From the NCBI GenBank assembly GCA_031258355.1, contig JAIRMZ010000097.1, positions 1 to 14,044 on the forward strand: DNA of 14,044 nucleotides, written 5' to 3'. Position 1 is the first letter of the stretch. Each line of letters opens with the position of its first letter. Source of the DNA: Holosporales bacterium (lineage in GTDB: Bacteria > Pseudomonadota > Alphaproteobacteria > UBA3830 > JAIRMZ01). Of this stretch, positions 6,583 to 14,044 are shown in pieces. Under the pieces are notes generated by a model. That model had not been told where the DNA came from, ran no database searches, and saw only the letters and a program-made list of their open reading frames with translations. Made by a program: the position numbers and the translations under genes.

Positions 6583-7272
6583 TCACCTCCCCCTTTTTTT
6601 CTCAGCCAAATAGGCGTTATACCTCTCTTGCACTAGGCGTTCTGCGGTGTTCACGACTTCGGAGATGGAAAGCGTCGATGTGTCAAGTAGCTGGTAGGTA
6701 TTATCAATTTGGAGGGCACCGATGGACCGCTCTTTGTCGTTCGCGTCTCGTTTCGAGAGGTCTTGGAAGACTGTTTCATAAACAACGTCTGGATTTTTCT
6801 CGCGTAGCTCTTCAAAACGGCGGCGTGCGCGCACATGAGGATCCGCTGTAAGAAAAATCTTGCAATCCGCATCTGGAAAGACAGCGCTTCCCGTATCGCG
6901 TCCCTCAAGGATAACACCCGCCGCCGTTTCCTTAAGGACTTCCTGTCGTTGAAAGGAGATAAAGGCGGTACGAATAAAAGCATGCCTAGCAATCTCCGAA
7001 GCAAATAGGCCGATTCTCTCTTCCCTTAAGGCAGGACGTGCGAAGGTGTGCCATTTCTCTCGGAACCAAGGCGACGTGATAATTTCCTCCAAGCGAGCTT
7101 CCTCTTGAGCCGTGACGCCCAGATCTAGAGCGCGCCAAGCTAAAACGCGAAAGAATGTGCCGCTTTCAAAGTAAACAAACCCAAATCGTTGCGCCAAGGC
7201 AACAGCCACCGTTCCTTTTCCTCCTCCCGCCGGGCCGTCCATAGCCACAAGAAAGGGACGTGCCTTTGTCAC
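6583..7272 (-). CDS. cmk: Cytidylate kinase
   Basis: Cmk phosphorylates CMP and dCMP, recycling the CMP released by RNA turnover and lipid synthesis. The 229-residue protein has the P-loop GPAGGGKGT (13-21), the GRDTGSAVFPDA segment (124-135) with Arg125/Asp126, an Arg-rich region VRARRRFEEL (147-156), and RDANDKERS (175-183) in the lid. The usual DTGxxYR nucleoside-binding motif reads ESGTFFR (36-42), a mild departure. The start is a GTG whose last bases overlap the secF stop (GTGA), so it is probably translated by coupling as the last gene of the Sec block. Cmk-family length and motif order are complete, and I have no competing identification. Confidence 0.93.
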   Translation of the reverse strand: MTKARPFLVAMDGPAGGGKGTVAVALAQRFGFVYFESGTFFRVLAWRALDLGVTAQEEARLEEIITSPWFREKWHTFARPALREERIGLFASEIARHAFIRTAFISFQRQEVLKETAAGVILEGRDTGSAVFPDADCKIFLTADPHVRARRRFEELREKNPDVVYETVFQDLSKRDANDKERSIGALQIDNTYQLLDTSTLSISEVVNTAERLVQERYNAYLAEKKRGR

Positions 7273-8180
7273 TTGGCGGGATCTTTTTCCTTAATATGCG
7301 TTCGCACATAGAGAAGGAGCGGGGCGGAAAGACAGACAGAGGAAAAGGCCCCAAAAGAAAAGCCGACGAGCAACGGAAAACTGAACTCGGAGATTACTTC
7401 TCCTCCGAAAAAGCAAAGAGCGAGCAGAGCAAGCAACGTGGTTACCGTCGTGAGAACCGTCCGTGAGAGCGTCTCGTTCATGCTTAGATTAATCAAATCC
7501 GGAAGCGTCATCGTCTTAAATTTCTTCATATTTTCGCGAATGCGATCGTAGACCACTACGGTATCATGGATGGAGTAGCTCGCTGTTAAGAGAAAAGAGA
7601 CAACAGCGTTGGTGTTGAATTCTAAGAAATGACAAAGGGAATAAAAGCCGAGCAACACGATACAATCATGAACTAATGCAATCACTCCACAGATCGCAAA
7701 AGGCCACTCAAACCGTACCCAGATGTAGGCTAGAATCGCAAGAATAGAGAAAACCACAGCATAAGTTGCATTCTCGATAAGCTCTTTCCCTACCTTAGGC
7801 CCAATAGTCTCTGTGCGCCGAATATCAACAGAAGGGCCTAACGCCTCTTTGACCCGCGTCAAAGACGCCGTGCGCTCTTGTGCATCCCCCTCTGCGGAGG
7901 GAATGCGAATCAACACATCTTGCGCCGATCCAAATTCCTGCAAAGAAACTTCACCGATGTTTAAATCGGATAACTCTTTGCGCATCTCGGCAAGATCCGC
8001 TTTCTCCGATGTCCTGACCTCTAGAACATAGCCCCCAACAAAATCGATACCGTAGTTAAGACCTCGCAAGAAAAAGGCACTTAAAGCGCCAATCACTAAG
8101 ATCACAGAGAGGGCAAATGTAATGAACCGTTTTCCAACGAAATCGATTTTTATATCATGCGGAATAAATTGAAGTCCCAT
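7269..8180 (-). CDS. secF: Protein translocase subunit SecF
   Basis: SecF pairs with SecD to use the proton gradient to pull exported proteins through SecYEG on the periplasmic side. The 303-residue protein has a first membrane segment at about 18-38 and the conserved GIDFVGG (44-50). A periplasmic domain ends at ETIGPKVGKEL, and five further membrane segments follow. The TM4-region signature reads LTASYSIHDTVVVYDRIREN (198-217); most SecF proteins have Gly and Asn where this has Ser201 and His205. The SMNETLSRTVLTTVTTLL motif follows. AGGAGAAGGG precedes the ATG. It lies nine bases after secD and overlaps cmk by four, so secD-secF-cmk are one transcriptional unit. Confidence 0.96.
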   Translation of the reverse strand: MGLQFIPHDIKIDFVGKRFITFALSVILVIGALSAFFLRGLNYGIDFVGGYVLEVRTSEKADLAEMRKELSDLNIGEVSLQEFGSAQDVLIRIPSAEGDAQERTASLTRVKEALGPSVDIRRTETIGPKVGKELIENATYAVVFSILAILAYIWVRFEWPFAICGVIALVHDCIVLLGFYSLCHFLEFNTNAVVSFLLTASYSIHDTVVVYDRIRENMKKFKTMTLPDLINLSMNETLSRTVLTTVTTLLALLALCFFGGEVISEFSFPLLVGFSFGAFSSVCLSAPLLLYVRTHIKEKDPAK

Positions 8181-8189
8181 ACCCTTCTC

Positions 8190-9761
8190 CTATAGAGACA
8201 GTGTCGCGGGACGTTTTTTCCCAATCCACCAGAACGTTATCAAGCGCGCAAGCGTTGTCGAGGTGAAGAAGGAGATAACAACGCCCAGAGCCGTCGTTAC
8301 CGCAAACCCTCGGATGGGTCCCGTTCCAAAAGTGTATAAAAATGCCATACCGATCAGAGTATTGAGGTTAGTATCGATGATCGTCGTCATTGCCAGATTG
8401 TACCCTTGCTCCACAGCGGCAAGAGGACGAAGTCCTCGTCTCAATTCTTCTCGAATGCGTTCATTAATAAGAACGTTGGCATCAACCGCCATTCCCACAG
8501 TCAGCCCAATCCCCGCGATTCCCGGAAGAGTGAGGGTTGCCTGTAAACAAGACAACGCCGCAACAAGCAAAATGAGATTCACAATAACCGCAATATCCGC
8601 GATAAGACCAAAGGAAGAGTAAGAAATCAGCATAAAACAGACGACTAGCGCAATCGCAATGAAGGTTGCGTAAACCCCCGCCTTGATAGAATCGGCCCCG
8701 AGATCAGGTCCGACCGTACGTTCCTCCACGATGACGAGAGGAGCCGGAAGCGCACCCGCTCGCAGAAGAAGGGCCAAGTCATGCGCCTCTTCCGTTGAAA
8801 AATTCCCGCTAATCCGCCCAGATCCACCTGGAATGGGTTCGCTGATGACAGGAGCGCTGATGATACGGTCATCCAGTACAATCGCAAATCGCCGATTAAC
8901 GTTTTCACGCGTCGCATCGCCAAAGCGCTTTGCACCCATAGGATTGAGACGAAACGACACTTGTGGCCGGTTGTACTCGTCAAACCCCGGTTGCGCATCG
9001 ACCAGATGCTCTCCCCCAATGATAGCAGAACGCCGTACACGCAATCGTTCTCCTCCTCTATCACTCTGAGGAAGCATAACGAACCCTGGCCGATTCTTCC
9101 CGCCTTCCGAGGACTCATCAACAAGCCGGAAGGAAAGTTTCGCTGTTCTTCCAAGGAGTTCTTTGATACGTGTTGGATCCTGAACACCTGGAACTTGCAA
9201 CAAAATACGATCTTTCCCCTGCCCTTGGATAACAGGCTCTCGCGTTCCAGTCTCATCTACACGTCGCCGGATTACTTCAATGGAGCGATTAATAGCATCT
9301 ACATGGCGTCGGGAGAGGGCCATTTCTGTCGGCATCATCCGAACGTTCGTGCCTTCAATTGTTACCTTGATGTCTTGATCAATGGCACTCAGCAATGCCT
9401 TAGCTCGCCCTACTTGAGCACTGTCACGCAGAGAAAAAGAAAGAGCGTTTTCTCCGGAAGGAAGAGAATTGGGGAGGTTGAGATAGCCGATATTGCCCTT
9501 GCGTAACGCCAGACGTACGGCCTCAATGGTTTGGTTCAGATATTCTTGATCAGCGGCCTGCAAGTCCACTTCGAGCAGGAGGTGCGCTCCTCCACTCAGA
9601 TCGAGGCCCAGGCGCACCCGCTCTTTTGGAAGAAAATCTGGGAATTTTTCTAGTGTGGCTGGGGAGAGAACATTTGGAAGAGAGAACAAAAGCCCTAATA
9701 TGCAGATCACCCAAGCAAAGATCACTTTCCACCGAGGAGATTGCGTGACCATAGCGCTCAT
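8190..9761 (-). CDS. secD: Protein translocase subunit SecD
   Basis: SecD is the large partner of SecF in the accessory Sec complex. The 523-residue protein has an N-terminal membrane helix (about 11-33), then the first conserved motif GLDLSGGAHLLLEVD (52-66). A large periplasmic P1 domain follows, ending with GSGRISGNFSTEEAHDLALLLRAGALPAPL. Next are the ERTVGPDLGADSI motif and five membrane helices containing GLTVGMAVDANVLINERIREEL (from about 419). All SecD-defining motifs are present. AGAGGA lies five bases before the ATG; a second ATG three codons later could also serve. secD follows yajC by 33 bases and leads into secF, the usual yajC-secD-secF order. Confidence 0.97.
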   Translation of the reverse strand: MSAMVTQSPRWKVIFAWVICILGLLFSLPNVLSPATLEKFPDFLPKERVRLGLDLSGGAHLLLEVDLQAADQEYLNQTIEAVRLALRKGNIGYLNLPNSLPSGENALSFSLRDSAQVGRAKALLSAIDQDIKVTIEGTNVRMMPTEMALSRRHVDAINRSIEVIRRRVDETGTREPVIQGQGKDRILLQVPGVQDPTRIKELLGRTAKLSFRLVDESSEGGKNRPGFVMLPQSDRGGERLRVRRSAIIGGEHLVDAQPGFDEYNRPQVSFRLNPMGAKRFGDATRENVNRRFAIVLDDRIISAPVISEPIPGGSGRISGNFSTEEAHDLALLLRAGALPAPLVIVEERTVGPDLGADSIKAGVYATFIAIALVVCFMLISYSSFGLIADIAVIVNLILLVAALSCLQATLTLPGIAGIGLTVGMAVDANVLINERIREELRRGLRPLAAVEQGYNLAMTTIIDTNLNTLIGMAFLYTFGTGPIRGFAVTTALGVVISFFTSTTLARLITFWWIGKKRPATLSL

Positions 9762-9794
9762 ACAGCGTCCTCTGCCCTTCTTCTTTTTTGTATC

Positions 9795-10193
9795 TTATTT
9801 TTGTTTATTTGTCGATTTCTTAACGCGAGAAGAAATAGCCTTTCTTTTTTCCGTCTCTTCTGGTTCTTCTTCCATCGGAATTTTCGCCAAAACCTCCACA
9901 ATAGCGTCACGCCGTACGGTTATTTGAACGCCTTCTGCAAACTCCAAAACAAGATCCGCGTCCTTCGAGAGACGATAGACCGTTCCGATGAGGCCTCCTG
10001 TCGTGACAACACGATCACCACGGGCAAGTGCGGCAATCATTGCTTGTCGCTGTTTTTCTTTCTTCTGCTGAGGACGTACAAGAAAGAAATAGAAAATCCC
10101 CCCAATCAAAATGAGCGGAATCATTCCTACCCAGTCAACTCCTCGATCAACGGAGGGAATAGAAGGCTCCGCCGCCTGTGCAAAACTGATCAT
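9795..10193 (-). CDS. yajC: Preprotein translocase subunit YajC
   Basis: YajC is a small inner-membrane protein that associates with SecDF. The 132-residue protein has a short periplasmic N-terminus (MISFAQAAEP, the alphaproteobacterial style), one membrane helix (about 22-39), the signature FFLVRPQQKKEKQRQ (36-50), the GDRVVTTGGLIGTV loop (59-72), and a Lys/Glu-rich C-terminal tail. The Shine-Dalgarno GGGAGGAG is strong and well placed, which fixes the start. It sits between the LytM-domain lipoprotein and secD with short gaps. The identification is certain from the motif and context together. Confidence 0.96.
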   Translation of the reverse strand: MISFAQAAEPSIPSVDRGVDWVGMIPLILIGGIFYFFLVRPQQKKEKQRQAMIAALARGDRVVTTGGLIGTVYRLSKDADLVLEFAEGVQITVRRDAIVEVLAKIPMEEEPEETEKRKAISSRVKKSTNKQK

Positions 10194-10222
10194 ACTTTCT
10201 CCTCCCTTTGTCTTATGACGTC

Positions 10223-11224
10223 TCAGTCTTTCTTCGGTAGATGAATCATCGGATCCACAGGTTTCTTATTTTTCCGCACCTCAAAGTACAACTGCTCTCC
10301 CGTTGTGTCTCCGGTCTTCCCTACGGTCCCTACCGATTGCCCCCGATCCACGTAGTCTCCTTTATTCACGGAAATTTTTCCCAAGTGGGCGTAAGCCGTC
10401 ATCAATCCACTCTCATGTTTTACCAGGACAAGATTCCCGAAAGATTTTAGCTTAGCGCCCGCATAGACAACAAGTCCATCATCAGCAACGAGAACAGGAG
10501 TTCCTGCTTTTCCGCTAATACAGATGCCATCCGCATGATTCCCCTGACCGAAAGAAGATAACACTTCTCCTTTTATAGGCCAAGATAAGCGTGCAGATCC
10601 TGCCAATGGCGCGTCTTTTTTGCTTTTGGGCGAAGGGGGGGACGTCTCCTCCTTGTCCTGTTCCAACCATTCCTCTTTTGGCGATTCCTTCGTCTTCTTC
10701 TCTTCTTTTGATGGCTCCTTTGCTTTTTTCTCTTCTTGAGACGGTGGAGATTTTTTCTTCCGTGCCTCTTCCTCAAGGCGTAGGTCCCGCAAGCGTTCGC
10801 TGAGCGTTTTCTCGACAGCTTTTGGGGGCTCTTCCTCTCCCGGAAGAAAGGTCACTTGCACGTCGCTATGCCAACCTGATTGTGGGGCAGAAGATTCTTC
10901 CTCTGGTTCTGAAGAGAATGAGGCCCTTGGAGGCTTATCTGATGAAGGGGGGGGGCAAAGAAGGGTCTGGCCCTCCGCAAGAGCGTAGGGAGGAAGGAGA
11001 TGATTGGCTTCAGCAATTTTTTGAGGACAAACACCCAGTCTTGAGGAGATGGTTGCTAACGTGTCTCCTGGCTGCACGATATAGGAACGTGCTTCGGGCG
11101 CTTCTTCTTCAAGACTCGGTTTCTCTACCTTGAGATCGACGGGAGCCAAGGTGTCGCTGGAACAGCCCTCCAAGAGCATGAAAAGAAAGAAAAAGCGAAG
11201 GAAATGGGGAGATTTAAGGGGCAT
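10223..11224 (-). CDS. NlpD-like LysM/LytM-domain lipoprotein, likely amidase activator
   Basis: This 333-residue lipoprotein has the lipobox LLEG|C at Cys21, one LysM peptidoglycan-binding domain (about 47-91, IVQPGDTLATISSRLG), a highly charged Lys/Glu/Pro/Ser linker (about 140-205), and a C-terminal LytM (M23) domain (210-333). In active M23 enzymes zinc is held by HxGxD and HxH. Here the first motif reads ADGIC (231-235), with Ala and Cys at the His and Asp positions, and the second reads QLY (311-313). The domain is thus probably not a peptidase. Such degenerate LytM proteins (EnvC and NlpD in E. coli) activate cell-wall amidases at division, and I infer that role. I chose the ATG at 11224, which gives a normal lipoprotein signal; the longer open frame only overlaps surE. 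It overlaps the surE end by 11 bases. Confidence 0.88.
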   Translation of the reverse strand: MPLKSPHFLRFFFLFMLLEGCSSDTLAPVDLKVEKPSLEEEAPEARSYIVQPGDTLATISSRLGVCPQKIAEANHLLPPYALAEGQTLLCPPPSSDKPPRASFSSEPEEESSAPQSGWHSDVQVTFLPGEEEPPKAVEKTLSERLRDLRLEEEARKKKSPPSQEEKKAKEPSKEEKKTKESPKEEWLEQDKEETSPPSPKSKKDAPLAGSARLSWPIKGEVLSSFGQGNHADGICISGKAGTPVLVADDGLVVYAGAKLKSFGNLVLVKHESGLMTAYAHLGKISVNKGDYVDRGQSVGTVGKTGDTTGEQLYFEVRKNKKPVDPMIHLPKKD

Positions 11225-12017
11225 GAGAGGCAAAGACCTCTTCCAAGACACGGATAGCTTCTTCGTGCGCAGTAAAAGGCTGAATAGGCGTGATTGTAAT
11301 AACGTTTTCTTGGTATAAGGCATGAAGATCCGTGCGCGCAGGTGTCGCTATCTGGGCATCTGTCCACCAAGAGCTCAGCCAATAGTACGGTTCTCCTCCT
11401 GGCGCCTCACGCGGATGGACCTGCCAATGCAGAGGCAAAGGAGATAGCGGGACAGGGCGGATCCCTGCAACGCCGCTGATGGGGATATTTGGGAAATTAA
11501 TATTCATCATGAGGCGTTCTTGCCAAGAGAGTGCGAGAAGCTTTCGGATAATCCCTGGAAGAAAATGCTCTACAGCCGCGTATTTAATCGAAGGATCTTT
11601 GACAAGATCGATGCTTACGCCGATGGACTTGATCCCTTGGAGAGCCCCCATCATTGCACCTCCTACTGTGCTCGAGAGCATCGAGGTCTCCCCAACATTA
11701 CTGCCCGCATTTACCCCTGAGAGAATGACGTCTGGGGGGCGATCGAGGAGCACATGGCGTAGAGCACAAATAACGCAGTCAACAGGCCTTCCTTGGACAG
11801 AGAAACGACGTGGAGAAAGCTCTTGAATTCTGAGAGGTTTATCAAATGTTGCGGAGCAGCTCTGCGCGCTGGAATCCTGTTCTGGGGCGACGACCCATAC
11901 ATCAGGAGATAAATCCTTAGCGATGCGTTCCAGGACTTTAAGGCCCTTAGCTTGCACCCCATCATCGTTACAAACAAGAATGCGCAATCCTGATGTCGGT
12001 GTCTTTCCAGGTATCAT
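11214..12017 (-). CDS. surE: 5'/3'-nucleotidase SurE
   Basis: SurE is a cytoplasmic metal-dependent phosphatase acting on nucleoside monophosphates and short polyphosphate, associated with survival in stationary phase. The 267-residue protein has the metal site NDDG (17-20), the serine of APEQDSSA (Ser50, where the family usually has SG), the GRPVDCVICALRH segment (77-88), and SGVNAGSN (100-107) with Asn103. The phosphate-binding STVGGAMMG (116-124) follows. The ATG at 12017 overlaps the serS stop (ATGA) and has GGAG eight bases upstream. The longer open frame to 12281 is a shadow of serS. In many Proteobacteria pcm (protein-L-isoaspartate methyltransferase) follows surE; here the LysM/LytM lipoprotein follows directly. 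Confidence 0.95.
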   Translation of the reverse strand: MIPGKTPTSGLRILVCNDDGVQAKGLKVLERIAKDLSPDVWVVAPEQDSSAQSCSATFDKPLRIQELSPRRFSVQGRPVDCVICALRHVLLDRPPDVILSGVNAGSNVGETSMLSSTVGGAMMGALQGIKSIGVSIDLVKDPSIKYAAVEHFLPGIIRKLLALSWQERLMMNINFPNIPISGVAGIRPVPLSPLPLHWQVHPREAPGGEPYYWLSSWWTDAQIATPARTDLHALYQENVITITPIQPFTAHEEAIRVLEEVFASHAP

Positions 12018-13291
12018 ACAATCATCTCCAATCCCTCTAGATAAGGTTTTAGCGCATCCGGGATGCGGAGAGAACCCCCTTCTTGCTGGTAATTTTCCAT
12101 AATGGCGACAAGAGTCCGTCCAATGGGTAGGCCGGAGCCATTGAAAGTATGGACAAATTGTAAAGATCCTTTTCCTTCTTTCGAAATGGAACGATAACGC
12201 GCGTTCATTCGTCGTGCTTGGAAATCTCCACACCAAGAACAGCTGGAAATCTCTCGGTATTGGCCAGCGCCCGGCAACCAAACTTCTAGATCGTGGGTTC
12301 TCTTTGCAGAAAATCCCATGTCTCCTGTAGACAAAGCAACGACTCGATAGGGCAGCTCCAAGCGTTGTAATATCGTCTCCGCGGCTTGTTCCATACGCTG
12401 GAATTCTGCATCACTTTGGGCAGGAGTTGTGATGGACACGAGTTCGACTTTAGAGAACTGGTGCATTCGGATAAGTCCTTTTGTATCTCTCCCTGCAGAT
12501 CCGGCCTCTGAACGGAAACAGGGGGTGTGTGCGACAAAGCGCAGTGGAAGATCTTTTTCCTCAAGAATTTGTTCACGAACAAAGTTTGTAACGACGACTT
12601 CTGCGGTGGGAATGAGCCAACGTCCATCGGTGGTCGAGAACATATCCTCCGCAAATTTTGGAAATTGACCGGTCCCATAGAGGAGCTCAGGGCGCACTAG
12701 ACAAGGAGGAGAGACCTCCAAATAACCAAATTCTCGTGTATGGATATCCAGCATGAATGTAGATAAGGCCCGTTCTAACCGGGCAAGCGGTCCTTTGAGA
12801 ATCGCAAAGCGCGCTCCGGCCAGTGTAGCCGCTAAAGAGAAGTCAAGAAGACGGAGATTTTCGCCTAGAACATCATGCGTTTTTGGCGAAAAAGGAAATG
12901 TCGGTTTTGTTCCCCAATGACGTAACACCACGTTATCTCTCTCATCTTTCCCTTGGGGGACGTCTTCGGCGGGCAGATTGGGAAGAAAGGAGAGAAGCTC
13001 ATGGAGTGCCTGTTCAGCCGCTTCCACGTCTTTTTCGAGGACGGGAAGACGCACTTTAAGCGAGCGTGCTTCCTCCGATAAAGTGGTCAATATTTCCCCT
13101 TTTTTCTGAGCTTCTGCGATACATGAAGCCAACTGATGCCTTCGTGTCTGCGCTTCTTGAAGTGTACGAACAGCTTGTCGACGCTGCTGCTCTTTCTCCA
13201 TTATTCTTGCACTATGGGGAGGGATTCCGCGTGTTTGTAAGGTTTGATCGAACTCTTGCGGGCGCTCTAGGATTTTTTTGATGTCATGCAT
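12014..13291 (-). CDS. serS: Seryl-tRNA synthetase
   Basis: SerRS charges tRNA-Ser (and tRNA-Sec where present). The 425-residue protein has the N-terminal long coiled-coil arm (about 30-104) that grips the tRNA long variable arm. The class II catalytic core follows: the serine-binding TAEVVVTN (229-236; most homologues have TAEVP), motif 2 FRSEAGSAGRDTKGLIRMHQF (259-279), ISSCSWCGDFQARRMNARYR (348-367), and motif 3 GLPIGRTLVAIMENYQ (387-402) with its arginine. Length is normal. The start is supported by AAGGAG eight bases upstream. Its stop overlaps the surE start. A 62-base gap separates it from the glycosyltransferase, and that gap holds a 7-base inverted repeat (13317-13323 with 13342-13348) without a T tract. 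Confidence 0.97.
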   Translation of the reverse strand: MHDIKKILERPQEFDQTLQTRGIPPHSARIMEKEQQRRQAVRTLQEAQTRRHQLASCIAEAQKKGEILTTLSEEARSLKVRLPVLEKDVEAAEQALHELLSFLPNLPAEDVPQGKDERDNVVLRHWGTKPTFPFSPKTHDVLGENLRLLDFSLAATLAGARFAILKGPLARLERALSTFMLDIHTREFGYLEVSPPCLVRPELLYGTGQFPKFAEDMFSTTDGRWLIPTAEVVVTNFVREQILEEKDLPLRFVAHTPCFRSEAGSAGRDTKGLIRMHQFSKVELVSITTPAQSDAEFQRMEQAAETILQRLELPYRVVALSTGDMGFSAKRTHDLEVWLPGAGQYREISSCSWCGDFQARRMNARYRSISKEGKGSLQFVHTFNGSGLPIGRTLVAIMENYQQEGGSLRIPDALKPYLEGLEMIV

Positions 13292-13353
13292 GACTCTTCT
13301 CCTTCAAAGACTAACACCACTTTTGCTCAAAGAGAGACAGGAAAGTGGAAATG

Positions 13354-14044
13354 TTACTGTCCATCGTCTGCTACGCTTTTGAAAAGATCTTCTGGCAAGG
13401 TGTGCCCTTCCGCAACGAAGATCTCACGGATCTTGGGATACGTTTTGAGCATGAGGACATAAATATTCAGACCTCGTCCTCGCAGAGAGAGAGAGCCTGG
13501 GATACGTAAACGGATGAGGTCGTCCCAATCTCCTTTGATTGCATGAAGTCGCGTTCCTTGCAGGACCATCATCGCCCAACACCAAATTTCATCGTCGTAA
13601 GGAGCAATTTTCATGGCGATATCGGTAGGTGTTGTTTCCTCATGTAAACTGTGAGGGGGGTACAAGACCCCTCCCCATCCTGATGGAGTGTAGGAAAAGG
13701 GCAGCACGTCTTCCTTTTCACCAGCGTATCCAGGATAGGCGGCGATTTCGTCTTCCGTTCCTAGCGGCACGGAATAGGCCATGCGAGCTTGTACATACGA
13801 AGGATTTTTTTGATGGGCGGCATAGAGATGCTCTAGCCAGTAAGGAGGATACATAATGTCATCATCCGCTGTCACGATAACGTCATCTGGGTAACTTCTC
13901 AGAGAAGGGATGATCTTTTTTAAAGACTTTAGATCTTCACACCACTGAATAGAAAGGCCAAATTGGCGCAGATGCAGAAGCTCTTTAGGGAGGTCATGCG
14001 TTTTGCAAGGAAACTGCGATTGCGCCAGCCACAATACCACCTTG
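13354..14044 (-). CDS. Glycosyltransferase-like protein, C-terminal part (truncated by window edge)
   Basis: About 229 codons are visible, and the frame stays open to the right edge. The first in-frame GTG (14040) falls in a KVVLWLAQSQFP segment that in related proteins lies inside the protein, after an N-terminal part of some tens of residues, so the true start is outside the window. The visible part reads like a GT2-type sugar transferase involved in surface polysaccharide. It has the WLxxxQFP segment, a WCEDLKSLKKIIPSL stretch, and the acidic DDD in VTADDDIMYPPYWLE (59-61 from the GTG) that would bind the metal-nucleotide-sugar. Later come PSGWGGVLYPP and a DDEIWCWAMM segment. The donor and acceptor cannot be read from sequence. 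In many Alphaproteobacteria tatC precedes serS; here this gene does instead. Confidence 0.7.
   Translation of the reverse strand, partial: KVVLWLAQSQFPCKTHDLPKELLHLRQFGLSIQWCEDLKSLKKIIPSLRSYPDDVIVTADDDIMYPPYWLEHLYAAHQKNPSYVQARMAYSVPLGTEDEIAAYPGYAGEKEDVLPFSYTPSGWGGVLYPPHSLHEETTPTDIAMKIAPYDDEIWCWAMMVLQGTRLHAIKGDWDDLIRLRIPGSLSLRGRGLNIYVLMLKTYPKIREIFVAEGHTLPEDLFKSVADDGQ

Noticed and set aside
8961..9506. Plus-strand open frame of 181 codons inside secD
   Set aside because: It lies fully antisense to a well-supported SecD and its translation has no family features.
12018..12281. N-terminal extension of surE
   Set aside because: The extra 88 residues are a frame-shadow of serS. The conserved SurE start (LRILVCNDDG) and the ATGA overlap point to 12017.
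13317..13348. 7-base inverted repeat between the glycosyltransferase and serS as a terminator
   Set aside because: No T tract follows, and the 18-base loop is large; it is too weak to call.

Overview
The window looks like a piece of an alphaproteobacterial chromosome, probably from a host-associated or intracellular lineage (Holosporales- or Rickettsiales-like). The evidence is the gene order serS-surE-LysM/M23 protein-yajC-secD-secF, the alphaproteobacterial style of several proteins (MlaD followed by a small secreted protein, a PurC-like protein whose backbone matches alphaproteobacterial PurC), and a secreted BspA-type leucine-rich-repeat protein of the kind seen in host-associated bacteria. 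The lineage is inference; no rRNA or other decisive marker is present. Every gene I can support lies on the minus strand, so transcription runs from high to low coordinates.

From the right edge: a truncated glycosyltransferase (13354-14044) precedes a tight block of serS, surE, an NlpD-like LysM/LytM lipoprotein, yajC, secD, secF and cmk (13291 down to 6583). Gaps in the block are at most a few tens of bases, and several stops overlap the next start (ATGA between serS and surE, GTGA between secF and cmk, 11 bases between surE and the lipoprotein). It joins serine-tRNA charging, survival nucleotidase, cell-wall amidase control, the accessory part of the Sec translocon and CMP recycling. The pcm gene that often follows surE is absent.

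After about 318 non-coding bases (6265-6582) comes a second block: a fused folK-folP gene, a PurC-like gene that has lost the SAICAR-synthetase signature residues, dapB and nth (6264 down to 2793). The last three overlap or nearly touch, so the PurC-like gene is probably co-expressed with dapB and nth and is not debris.

Between nth and mlaD sits a 679-residue exported protein with ten 47-residue double leucine-rich repeats (708-2747). Its AT-richer sequence suggests a separate history. The left end holds mlaD (101-544), translationally coupled to the start of a small exported protein cut off by the window edge (1-104).

The points most worth a second look are the PurC-like pseudoenzyme, the cysteine-laddered LRR protein, and the LytM-domain lipoprotein in which the zinc-ligand positions are replaced.
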